Below, in pieces: positions 37,537 through 46,212 of a DNA stretch of 64,000 nt. The stretch is from the NCBI GenBank assembly GCA_022601195.1, contig JAHZIX010000045.1, positions 62,001-126,000 on the forward strand. Reading direction: 5' to 3'. The position numbers were made by a program, and so were the translations under genes. The DNA comes from Deltaproteobacteria bacterium. GTDB lineage: Bacteria > Acidobacteriota > Thermoanaerobaculia > Multivoradales > JAHZIX01. Each line of letters begins with the position of its first letter. The first letter of the stretch is position 1. The notes below the pieces were generated by a model. That model was given only the letters and a program-made list of their open reading frames with translations, was not told where the DNA came from and ran no database searches.

Positions 37537-39924
37537 GTGTTCTCACTCCTCGACCCAGTCATTTCTCGCCCAAAACACGTTCTCTCCGCTGGCTTCGGCC
37601 TGCTGTTGGCCACGCTCCTCACTAGCGGCCCGATCTCCGGCCAACCCTGGACTCAGGAGGGTCCGGGACCGATCACGGGAGGACAGACCGAAGGGATCCC
37701 CAGTGGGGAGGTTTCCGGAGGCGTCAACGCCGTGGCTCCTCACCCTTCCGATGCCTCGATTCTCTACGTGGGAGGTGTTGCCGGCGGCATTTGGAAATCC
37801 ACCAATGCCACCGCCGCCACCCCCACCTGGGTCCGGCAGAGCGATGCCCGTACCTCCACCGCCATCGGCGCCCTGGAGTTTGATCCTTTGGACGCGACAA
37901 ATGAGACCTTGCTGGCGGGAATCGGACGGTTCAGCAGCTTCGTTCGCATTGGCGGCAGCCGAGCTGGCCTATTGCGCACCACGGACGGAGGAGCTACTTG
38001 GAGCGAGATCACGGGAAGCATGGTGGGCCGCAACATCATCGGCGTAGCCCCTCGCGGCACCACCCTGGTAGCGGCGGTGGATACCGCCGATGCTTTCAGT
38101 TGTTCCAACATCGGCATCTTCCAAAGCACCGACACGGGAGCCACCTGGTCTCAGATCACCAGCGGAATACCCCGAGGCACCGCCGATGTCCTCGCCGGCG
38201 TCCCGGGCAGTACCGCTGTGCTCTATACCAGCATCGTTTTTGCCGACACCTGTGACTCCGCGACCAACGGTATCTACAAGAGCACCGACACCGGAGCCAC
38301 CTGGACCAAGGTGAGCTCTGTCGCCATGGATGCGCTCTTGGTGAGCTCCACCGGCACCCACGTGGAGATCGCTACCCAAACCGGCGATGTCGTCGTGGCC
38401 GCCATCGTTGCGGGAGGAACCGGTGTCCTGGGAGGCGTGTTTCGCTCCACCAACGGAGGCACCTCCTGGAGCGCAATGGACCTGCCGACAACCTTCGAGA
38501 ATACCGCCGACGTTGGTATTCACCCTGGGCGCCAAGGAGGGACCCACCTCTCCTTGGCCATCGACCCCAACAACTCCGAGCTGGTTTATATCGGCGGCGA
38601 CCGCCAGACGCGGGCCTTTAACGACACAGGAAGCTTTCCCAACTCCATCGGAGCCCTCAATTTTTCCGGCCGGTTGTTTCGTGGCGACGCCTCGCTACCC
38701 TCGGGAAGCCAATGGACCCCCCTGACCCACTCGGGCACCGCCTCGAACTCGTCTCCCCATGCCGATTCCAGGGATATGGATTTCGACGCTGCCGGCACCC
38801 TCATCGAAGGAGACGACGGCGGCGTCTACGAACGAGTGTCCCCCGCCAGCGCGGCAGGCGACTGGGGTTCCCTCAACGGAAATTTGCAAATCACCGAGCT
38901 TCACAACACCAGCTATGACCGGATTTCAGACATCGTCTTCGGCGGTTCTCAAGATACGGGTTCCGAGTACCAGAGCGCGACGGGAGCCAGCTCCTGGCTA
39001 ACCCTCAACCAGGCTGATGGGGGCGACGTGGTCGTCGACACCATCTCGACACCGGGCTCTTCGATCCGCTACTCCTCCTCTCAGTTCTTAGGGGGCTTCC
39101 GGCGACGGACCTTTAACACCTCGAATATGGTGACCTTCTCGACCTCTCCCGCCCTCACGGTGGTAGGTGGGGCGCCCTACGCCGCCCAATTCGTCAACCC
39201 CTTAGCGATCAACAATGTGGATGGAGCTCGTATCGTCTTTGGTGGAGCCAATTCCGTCTACGAATCGTTGGATCGGGGCGATACCTTGACGGAGATCGGG
39301 CCGGGCATCGTGACCCTGGCTCGGGGCCGCAACAACCTTGCCTATGGTGCCCTGGGCAACGCCGCCGTTCTTTACGTGGGAGCCTGCGTAGGAGAGTGCG
39401 ACAGCAGCGCGGATGGCTTGGATGGCGTCTACGTGCGGACCACCGGCCTCAGCGCCCTCGTCCACTCTCTGGCCCCCAGCGCCTCCGATGTGATCCAGGG
39501 TGTGGTGGTTGATCCCACCGACCCTGCATCGGCCTTTGCCATCGACTCGTCGACGGTACAGCGAACCACAGATACCGGCGGCTCCTGGAGCGACATCACC
39601 GGCAATCTGGTAACCGGCCACACCCCAGGAGTTCTTCGCTCGGTAGAATTTGCCAACATCTCCGGAGACGACGCCCTGTTGGTGGGAGCCGACCGGGGTG
39701 TCTATATCGCCCGAGAGAGCTCCGGCTTCAGCACCTGGGCCCCTCTGGGAACCAGCCTACCGAACACACCGGTCTTCGAGCTCGACTACGACTCCACCGG
39801 CGGCAAGCTGATCGCCGGCACCTTTGGCCGAGGAGCCTTCTCCATCAGCCTTGGAGGCAGTGGCATCTTCGCTGATGGCTTTGAAAGTGGCGACACCAGC
39901 CTGTGGTCGCTGACTTTTCCCTAG
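37537..39924 (+). CDS. Large secreted BNR/VPS10-like propeller protein, DGFESG C-terminus
   Basis: 795 residues starting at a GTG (37537) with AGAGGA 10 bp upstream. A signal peptide ends near ISGQP. The rest is many propeller blades with the sortilin/BNR 'STDxGxTW' pattern: TTDGGATWSEI, STDTGATWSQI, STDTGATWTKV, STNGGTSWSAM, TTDTGGSWSDI. Blades near 38100-38310 are close copies, so local duplication is likely. The end reads IFADGFESGDTSLWSLTFP, nearly the same tag as the protein ending at 14598. An extracellular or surface role is expected; no enzyme activity is assigned. Confidence 0.83.
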   Translation: MFSLLDPVISRPKHVLSAGFGLLLATLLTSGPISGQPWTQEGPGPITGGQTEGIPSGEVSGGVNAVAPHPSDASILYVGGVAGGIWKSTNATAATPTWVRQSDARTSTAIGALEFDPLDATNETLLAGIGRFSSFVRIGGSRAGLLRTTDGGATWSEITGSMVGRNIIGVAPRGTTLVAAVDTADAFSCSNIGIFQSTDTGATWSQITSGIPRGTADVLAGVPGSTAVLYTSIVFADTCDSATNGIYKSTDTGATWTKVSSVAMDALLVSSTGTHVEIATQTGDVVVAAIVAGGTGVLGGVFRSTNGGTSWSAMDLPTTFENTADVGIHPGRQGGTHLSLAIDPNNSELVYIGGDRQTRAFNDTGSFPNSIGALNFSGRLFRGDASLPSGSQWTPLTHSGTASNSSPHADSRDMDFDAAGTLIEGDDGGVYERVSPASAAGDWGSLNGNLQITELHNTSYDRISDIVFGGSQDTGSEYQSATGASSWLTLNQADGGDVVVDTISTPGSSIRYSSSQFLGGFRRRTFNTSNMVTFSTSPALTVVGGAPYAAQFVNPLAINNVDGARIVFGGANSVYESLDRGDTLTEIGPGIVTLARGRNNLAYGALGNAAVLYVGACVGECDSSADGLDGVYVRTTGLSALVHSLAPSASDVIQGVVVDPTDPASAFAIDSSTVQRTTDTGGSWSDITGNLVTGHTPGVLRSVEFANISGDDALLVGADRGVYIARESSGFSTWAPLGTSLPNTPVFELDYDSTGGKLIAGTFGRGAFSISLGGSGIFADGFESGDTSLWSLTFP

Positions 39925-40071
39925 ACTCTGCTCTTGAGGTAGTGCTCTTGGGTCAGCGCTATTGGAACAGTGTTATTGAAACAGCCTTCTAGGCTATCTC
40001 TGGGGGGTCCTGTGCTGCTTTGGGTTCGCTCCGGCGGGTCAACGCAAGCTTGCCCTCTCCGGCAAACCCGT

Positions 40072-41301
40072 TTAGCCGAAAAACAAATAGCAGACGAGGA
40101 TAGCTGCCACGGCTCCAGCGACGTCGGCGGTAAGGCCGCAGGCAATGGCATGGCGGGTGCGGCGGATCCCCACCGAGCCAAAATAGACGGCCAGCACATA
40201 GAAGGTGGTTTCCGTACTGCCCTGAATGGTGCTGACCAGGCGACCGGCAAAGGAATCTGCTCCTTGAGCTTCCATGGTCTCGAGCATCAACCCTCGGGCG
40301 CCGCTGCCGGAGAGGGGGCGCATCAACGCGGTAGGTAAACCGTCGACCCACCGACTGTCCAAGCCCGACCTCTCCACTCCCCAGCGCACGGCATCCAAAA
40401 AGAGGTCTAAGGCTCCACTCGCCCGCAGCACTCCGATGGCCACCAACATGGCCACCAAGTAGGGAATGATGCCGATGGCCACCTGGAAGCCTTCTTTTGC
40501 TCCTTCGACGAAGGTCTCGTAGACGGGTACTCGCCGCTGCGCCGCCAGAGTCAGGAAGGTGATGATGACCGCAAAAATGAGGAAATTCGACACGATGGAG
40601 CTTTGCCGTTCCAAGACCTCCTGCTCGAGGCTGGAAAAGTACACCATCATCGCCACGACTACCGTGGTCATCCCTCCTAGGTAGGCCAACACGACGGGGT
40701 CCCAAATCTTCAGTCGCTGCACTACCGAGGTCACCAAAAGCCCCACGATGGAACTGAAAAACGTCGCGATGAGAATGGGAAGAAAGATATCCGTCGGGTC
40801 CGCTGCCCCCATTTGGGCGCGGTAGACAAAGATGGTGGCCGGTATCAGTGTCACCGCCGAGGTGTTGATCACCAGAAAGAGAATCTGGTCATTGGTGGCG
40901 CGGTCCTTTTCCGGGTTGAGGCTCTGAAGCTCTTTCATGGCCTTGAGCCCCAACGGCGTCGCGGCATTGTCCAAGCCCAACATATTCGCCGCCATGTTCA
41001 TAACGATGGCCCCCATGGCCGGGTGGCCAGCGGGCACTCCTGGGAAAAGGCGGCGCAGGAGAGGTCCAAACGCTTTGGCGAGCAGATCCACAGCGCCGCC
41101 CTTTTCGCCGATCTTCATGACGCCCAACCACAAGCACATGACTCCGGTAAGGCCGAGAGCGATTTCAAAGCCCGTCTTGGACATGTCGAAGAGAGCTCTC
41201 ACCATCGCCGCCCAGGTCTGATGGTCGCCCCAAATCACTCCCTTGAGCAAAGCGACGGCACAAGCGATGAAGAAGAAGCTCCCCCAGATCCTATTCAGCA
41301 T
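40072..41301 (-). CDS. Fused SpmA/SpmB-type nucleoside-recognition (Gate) membrane protein
   Basis: 409 residues with about ten membrane helices. The first half (to about 200) matches SpmA (MNMAANMLGLDNAATPLGLKAM), and the second (from about 215) matches SpmB (GFQVAIGIIPYLVAMLVAIGVLR, GSTETTFYVLAVYFGSVGI). Both are Gate-domain proteins; in Bacillus the separate genes affect spore core dehydration, while in non-sporulating bacteria the role is unclear. The start overlaps the lysA stop by 7 bp. A small hairpin (40050-40065) lies just past the stop but has no U tract. Confidence 0.87.
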   Translation of the reverse strand: MLNRIWGSFFFIACAVALLKGVIWGDHQTWAAMVRALFDMSKTGFEIALGLTGVMCLWLGVMKIGEKGGAVDLLAKAFGPLLRRLFPGVPAGHPAMGAIVMNMAANMLGLDNAATPLGLKAMKELQSLNPEKDRATNDQILFLVINTSAVTLIPATIFVYRAQMGAADPTDIFLPILIATFFSSIVGLLVTSVVQRLKIWDPVVLAYLGGMTTVVVAMMVYFSSLEQEVLERQSSIVSNFLIFAVIITFLTLAAQRRVPVYETFVEGAKEGFQVAIGIIPYLVAMLVAIGVLRASGALDLFLDAVRWGVERSGLDSRWVDGLPTALMRPLSGSGARGLMLETMEAQGADSFAGRLVSTIQGSTETTFYVLAVYFGSVGIRRTRHAIACGLTADVAGAVAAILVCYLFFG

Positions 41302-42707
41302 GAAACTTCAGCCTTCTCCAGGGCAGATAAGTCGACGGTGCGAGGCTGACGCTCGCACTCAAAGAGGGAAGCGAGGGGCTGACGCTCGCCAATCAAGGTA
41401 ACCTGACTCCCGTCCACCAGCACCTCCGCTGGCCGAGGGTGATCGTTGTAATTGGAAGTCATGGACATCCCGTAAGCCCCGGCAGAGAACACTCCGAGCA
41501 AATCTCCCCGCTCCACTTCCGGCAGTGGCCGCCCCTTGGCCAAGAAGTCAGAAGACTCACAGATGGGCCCAACCACATTCGACTGCCGCAGATCCGGCAG
41601 GTGGGGAGTCGTCGTCCAGGCAGTCGGTACCTGAGCATCCTTCGCCCGGGTCGGCCAGATGAAATGAAAGGCCTGGTACAAAGCTGGCCTCACTAGGGTC
41701 TGCATGCCCGCATCACAAATCACGAAGCGCCGCTTTCGCCCTTCTTTGACGTGCTGAACTCGCGTCACCAAAAGCCCGGCGTTGGCAGCGATAGATCTTC
41801 CGGGCTCGATGAGGATCTTCAACCCTCGCTCCACTCGGTCTAACAACAGGGGTGCCAGAGCGGTGCCGAAGGCTTGGAGGGGAAGTGACTCCCCGTCCCG
41901 GTAGTCCACCGCCCAGCCCCCGCCAAGATCCAAAAGGGAAATCGGGTAGCCTGCCGCCTCCAGCTCGTCCACTAGGCTGACCAGAACCCGTGTGGCCGCC
42001 ACATAGGGTTCCACTTGGCGCACCGAAGACCCGATGTGAACATGTAGGCCGACCAGGTCGAGCTCCCGCCGCCTCGAAAACCGCTCGAAGAGCCCTCGTA
42101 CCCGGTGCACCTCGATGCCGAACTTATTCTCTTCCTTGCCGGTGGTGATGTATTCGTGGGTTTGGGGGTCGACATCCGGATTGACCCGAATACAAACCTT
42201 CGCTTTGGTTCCCAGCTCCGCCGCCAACACGGCGAGACGTTCCAGCTCGCTTTCGGATTCGACATTGAACAAGCCCACGGTGCCACGACCTACGGCGTCC
42301 CGACCGGCGAGTCTGCGGGCGTCTTCTCCAAGAAGGCTGTATCGCCCATCGAGAGCGGCCCGCAGTTCTTCGTCGGTCTTCCCGACTCCAGCAAAGGCGA
42401 TTTCAGCCATGGGGGTTCCCGCTATCCAGGCCCGTTCCAGCTCCCCTCCGGAGACCACATCCATGCCAGCCCCCAAGCCCCGTAGCAGCCTGAGAAGGTG
42501 AAGGTTCGAGGACGCCTTGACGGCATAGTGAACCTGTACTCCCAGGGGAGAGAAGGCCTCGACGACACGGCGGTAGGAAGCCCGCAAAGCAGCAGCGGAG
42601 TAGATGTAGGTCGGCGTACCGACAGCATCGGCGATGCTATCTACGGACACCTGATCGGCAAACAATTCCCCACCGCGATATTCAAACCCTTCCATGCTCT
42701 CCCTCAT
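41295..42707 (-). CDS. lysA: Diaminopimelate decarboxylase
   Basis: LysA decarboxylates meso-diaminopimelate to L-lysine using PLP. About 470 residues. VHYAVKASSN holds the PLP lysine, LVGLHVHIGSS and LLDLGGGW lie in the phosphate-binding barrel, and GPICESSDFLA and SAGAYGMSM carry the substrate-binding residues. An upstream GTG (42725) is also open, but the ATG at 42707 has GAAGGA close by. It sits between a serine hydrolase and the SpmA/B fusion in a run of four minus-strand genes. Confidence 0.93.
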   Translation of the reverse strand: MRESMEGFEYRGGELFADQVSVDSIADAVGTPTYIYSAAALRASYRRVVEAFSPLGVQVHYAVKASSNLHLLRLLRGLGAGMDVVSGGELERAWIAGTPMAEIAFAGVGKTDEELRAALDGRYSLLGEDARRLAGRDAVGRGTVGLFNVESESELERLAVLAAELGTKAKVCIRVNPDVDPQTHEYITTGKEENKFGIEVHRVRGLFERFSRRRELDLVGLHVHIGSSVRQVEPYVAATRVLVSLVDELEAAGYPISLLDLGGGWAVDYRDGESLPLQAFGTALAPLLLDRVERGLKILIEPGRSIAANAGLLVTRVQHVKEGRKRRFVICDAGMQTLVRPALYQAFHFIWPTRAKDAQVPTAWTTTPHLPDLRQSNVVGPICESSDFLAKGRPLPEVERGDLLGVFSAGAYGMSMTSNYNDHPRPAEVLVDGSQVTLIGERQPLASLFECERQPRTVDLSALEKAEVSC

Positions 42708-42729
42708 CTTTCCTTCGCTTCCCACAGCC

Positions 42730-44310
42730 TCAGGGCTCCGGGATCTTCAAGGGCTCCGTTTGCCCCTCGGGCGGAACCAGCCCCTGAGGGTAGAGATACT
42801 CATACCGTCTCTGTATCCGTTCGACCCTTCCCTTGGCATCGAGCTCGAAGACCATGCTCTCTCCATCCGGAAGGCGAAAGCGGTGCTCACCGATTGGCTC
42901 CAAGCGAGTCAAGCTGCTGGTCGAAGATTCCTCCGGTGGATAGTTGTGCTCGTAGACCGCCAGCCGGTCCCCGAGTACCAGAACTTCGTACTGCCAACCC
43001 CAAGGGTCTTCGTACTTGCCCACGTAGCGCTGCCAATCGGCTGGTGCCTTTCGAGCCGTTTCCTGGTGAGAAGCCCCTGAATCCAATGGCTTCGGTACCC
43101 CCGACCCCTCCGGAGAAGGGGCTTCTAGGGCCGAGAGGATAGCTGGCCCAAGGGCGTCGTAAACTTGATAGCTAAACTGGCTGGGGCTGCCATCGTCGGC
43201 GTTGGTCATGGCGATGACGCCGAGTTTCTCCTTCGGCACCAAAAGGAGGTGGCTGCGATTGCCCCCCACCCAGCCCCCATGAGAAACCACCGTCTTACCC
43301 TGACGATGGGAAAGCCCAAACCCCAAACCCCGACCTCCGCTCCAACGGCTATTCACCCAATGGGGGCGCTGCATCTCCCGTAGCGTGCTGAGCTTCACCA
43401 CCGGCGCGCCATCCGCCCGCCCAGCTCCCACCAGATGCAAGGCAGCGAAGCGGGCCAGATCCCCAACACTGGAAACGATATTGGCCGCCGACGCCAAGCC
43501 CGCCGTGTCGTAGTAGGCGAACACTCCCCTCCCACCATCCGGCTGCTGGCGACGGTAGGCGGTCACCATTCGTCCGTGGTGTTCCGGCGATGGGGATACC
43601 GTCGAGTCCTCCATATCGAGGGGCCGAAAGATCTGCTCGCTCACGTACTCCTGGTAGGGCATTCCCGAAACTCGAGCCACCACCTCGCCGAGCAAAGCCA
43701 TCCCCAAGTTCGAGTATTTGTATTGGGTCTCCGGCGGATAGACCGCTCGCTGGGTGGGAACCACTCGGCGAAGCTCTTCCGGGGCTGGAAAAATATGGCT
43801 GGTCCAGTAGGGAATAGCAGCTTCTCGGGGCAGACCCGAGGTGTGAGTCAGCAGATGTCGAAGAGTGATGGGAACAGTGTTCTCGAAGGGGCTCTCCACT
43901 GAAAACCACGGTAAATGCCGCACCAAGGGATCGTCGAGGTGCAACTTGCCTTGGTCGCGAAGCTGAAGGATGGCGGTGGATGTAAAAAGTTTGGTGATGG
44001 AGCCGATTCGGAACAAGGTTTCCGGTGTCACCGGTGAGCGACTTTCGAGGTCGGCGTAGCCATAGCCTTTCGCCCAAACCAACTGATCTTCGTAGACCAC
44101 CCCCAGGGCCAGTCCCGGCAAGGCCTGGTGAGTCATCTGCTCTTCGATCCACAGATCAAGAACCACAATGGCGTCCGCTACCGCGGGCTGCTGTGCCAAC
44201 CCAGAGCCAGCAGAGGAGCCGGGTTGGGCCAAAAGCACTAGGAGCGCTAGCCACGACGCGGGCGCCCTAAGAAACCGAGTTGCCATGAGGTTTCTCTTGA
44301 CCTTCTTCAT
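42730..44310 (-). CDS. Serine hydrolase of the class C beta-lactamase/PBP family
   Basis: 526 residues with a signal peptide, so periplasmic. The active-site set is present: SxxK as SITK in LFRIGSITKLFTS, YSN in YKYSNLGMALLGE and HGG in VSHGGWVGG. A C-terminal ~110-residue domain (from about 415) follows the hydrolase, as in many Acidobacteriota and Bacteroidota members. Family members are D-aminopeptidases, esterases, carboxypeptidases or lactamases; resistance cannot be inferred. Its ATG overlaps the stop of the aminoacylase gene by 4 bp. Confidence 0.9.
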   Translation of the reverse strand: MKKVKRNLMATRFLRAPASWLALLVLLAQPGSSAGSGLAQQPAVADAIVVLDLWIEEQMTHQALPGLALGVVYEDQLVWAKGYGYADLESRSPVTPETLFRIGSITKLFTSTAILQLRDQGKLHLDDPLVRHLPWFSVESPFENTVPITLRHLLTHTSGLPREAAIPYWTSHIFPAPEELRRVVPTQRAVYPPETQYKYSNLGMALLGEVVARVSGMPYQEYVSEQIFRPLDMEDSTVSPSPEHHGRMVTAYRRQQPDGGRGVFAYYDTAGLASAANIVSSVGDLARFAALHLVGAGRADGAPVVKLSTLREMQRPHWVNSRWSGGRGLGFGLSHRQGKTVVSHGGWVGGNRSHLLLVPKEKLGVIAMTNADDGSPSQFSYQVYDALGPAILSALEAPSPEGSGVPKPLDSGASHQETARKAPADWQRYVGKYEDPWGWQYEVLVLGDRLAVYEHNYPPEESSTSSLTRLEPIGEHRFRLPDGESMVFELDAKGRVERIQRRYEYLYPQGLVPPEGQTEPLKIPEP

Positions 44311-45998
44311 TCTCCTTCTCCTCGAGTGCCTTGGCTTTTTCCCTGAAAGCCAGGACCCTTGATGAAGCGCCCCGGCATCGCCCCCGTGTGCTGCCCGTCT
44401 TGCAGTACCAGCTGTCCGTTGACCAGAAGGTGAAGGACACCGGTAGCTAGTTGGTGGGGTTGCTGGAAGGTCGCCTGGTCCGCGATGGTCTCCGGATCAA
44501 AGACCACCACGTCGGCGAAGTAGCCGGGAGCCAGCAAACCCCGCTTCTCCAGCCGCAAGTTGGTGGCCGGGAAATGGGTCAGGCGACGAATCGCCTCCTC
44601 CAGCGGAATTAGCTTCTCTTCCCGAACGTACCTACCGAGCAATCGGGCGAAGGAACCATAGGCCCGGGGATGGGGCTGGGAGTTCGTAAAAGGCGGCTCC
44701 GGAGCCACCGAACCGGCGTCGGAGCAAAAACTCATCCAGGGTAGCTTCACCTTGGTGCGCACATTGTCCTCGCTCATGGTGAAACGCACCGTGCCGACCC
44801 GACTGTCGTCCTGGATGATGAGATCCATGGCGGCGACTTCCGGGGAGGTTTCCCAGAGCTCAGCCACTTCCGCCAAAGTCTTGCCGGTGAGGTGTCTCAA
44901 CTGTTCATTGCGAAAGCTGACCAGGAGAATATCTTCCGGGGGAATCATCTCCATTTCATCGGGAAGGCGGCGGCGAACCTCGGGATCCTGCAAACGGCCG
45001 ACGAAAGCCTCATGCCCTCCTTCCTGGACCCACGACGGCATCACATAGCTCAAGCCCGTCGAGGAAGCGTTGTAGGTGTACATATCCGCCGTGACCTCGA
45101 GGCCCTCTGCCCTTGCCTCTTCTAGTCGGCGGATCACCTCCGCCAACTTGCCGTAATTCTGTTTCTGGGAAGCCTTGAGATGATAGACCTCGCCGCGGAT
45201 TCCAGCCTCTCGGACGATGGTGAGAAACTCCTCCAGCGCCTCGAAGATGTCGTCTCCTTCATCGCGAATGTGGGAGATGTACATGCCGTCGTATTCCGCC
45301 GCCACCCGGGCGAGGCGAATGAGTTCTTCCGTAGGCGCAAAGGTCGCAGGAATGTAGGGCAGGGAGGTTCCAACCCCCAAGGCTCCCTCCTTCATGGCCT
45401 GGCGCAGGAGCTGTTCCATGTTGGCCAACTCCTGCTCGGTACCGGGACGATCCTCATAGCCCATCTCGTGCACCCGCAAAGTCGCAGCCCCGACAAAGGA
45501 AGCCACATTGGTGGAAACTCCACGAGTCTCCAGATGCTCCAGGTACTCGCCCAGGGTGGTCCAGGAGATGTCGTAACGAATATCCCCTTGCCGCTGCCGG
45601 TCCCGCTCCTTCATGGCCTCCGTCCAAGGTCCCATGGACGCGCCCTCCCCCATGACCTCCAGGGTTACTCCCTGATGGAGGTCCGAAAGGGAGCGGCCGT
45701 CGTGAAGGAGAGATTCGTTGGCCCAACTGAGCATGTTGATAAAGCCCGGGGAGACCGCCAGCCCAGCGGCGTCGATCTCCACTCGCCCACCCTGCCCAGA
45801 GAGCTCGCCGATGGCGGTTACCTGGTCGCCGTCGATAGCTACGTCGGCGACCCGGGGAGGCTCGCCACTGCCGTCGTAGACCAACCCACCACGGATCAAC
45901 ACGTCGTGCAGATCTCTGTCCGTCTTTTCGCCGCCACACCCGAGCATGACCAACGGCGTCAGAAACAAAGCCAGCGCCTTTCCTACCCCTTGCAACAT
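44307..45998 (-). CDS. D-aminoacylase-like amidohydrolase (lipoprotein-like N-terminus)
   Basis: About 563 residues from the ATG at 45998, with GGAGGG 6 bp upstream. The N-terminus ends its hydrophobic run at VMLGC, a lipobox-like site, followed by DVLIRGGLVYDGSG, the usual amidohydrolase opening. YISHIRDEGDD, EVYHLKAS, CSDAGS and the closing RGLLAPGYFADVVVFDP are as in N-acyl-D-amino-acid deacylases. The common first metal motif (PGFIDxHxH) is replaced by PGFINMLSWANES, so this belongs to a variant group lacking the HxH pair. It should cleave N-acyl-D-amino acids or related peptides in the envelope. It is first in a four-gene operon. Confidence 0.87.
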   Translation of the reverse strand: MLQGVGKALALFLTPLVMLGCGGEKTDRDLHDVLIRGGLVYDGSGEPPRVADVAIDGDQVTAIGELSGQGGRVEIDAAGLAVSPGFINMLSWANESLLHDGRSLSDLHQGVTLEVMGEGASMGPWTEAMKERDRQRQGDIRYDISWTTLGEYLEHLETRGVSTNVASFVGAATLRVHEMGYEDRPGTEQELANMEQLLRQAMKEGALGVGTSLPYIPATFAPTEELIRLARVAAEYDGMYISHIRDEGDDIFEALEEFLTIVREAGIRGEVYHLKASQKQNYGKLAEVIRRLEEARAEGLEVTADMYTYNASSTGLSYVMPSWVQEGGHEAFVGRLQDPEVRRRLPDEMEMIPPEDILLVSFRNEQLRHLTGKTLAEVAELWETSPEVAAMDLIIQDDSRVGTVRFTMSEDNVRTKVKLPWMSFCSDAGSVAPEPPFTNSQPHPRAYGSFARLLGRYVREEKLIPLEEAIRRLTHFPATNLRLEKRGLLAPGYFADVVVFDPETIADQATFQQPHQLATGVLHLLVNGQLVLQDGQHTGAMPGRFIKGPGFQGKSQGTRGEGE

Positions 45999-46212
45999 CG
46001 GCATCCCTCCGTCGCCCGGCGTTTCCGCCCGGCTCTTTAGCTTGAGACTCGCTCCCACGAAACCGAAACGCTGTTCGCTGCCTCCACACTCGTGCATTCT
46101 GTGCCGCCGAGTATATGGATAAGAGGCTTTTCATGGCGGCTATGAGTTCTTAGATGCGAGAGAGAAGAGGGAGAGTCATCTCTCTACCGAACCGATCTAC
46201 AATGCTCCCACC

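Noticed and set aside
39950..39992. Imperfect duplicated CTATTGGAACAG-like motif resembling the minisatellite unit
   Set aside because: Only two degenerate units; similarity to the 14-bp repeat is short enough to be chance.
42730..44310. Beta-lactam resistance gene
   Set aside because: The SxxK/YxN fold is shared by many peptidases and esterases; the operon suggests a peptide hydrolase and no regulator of resistance is near.
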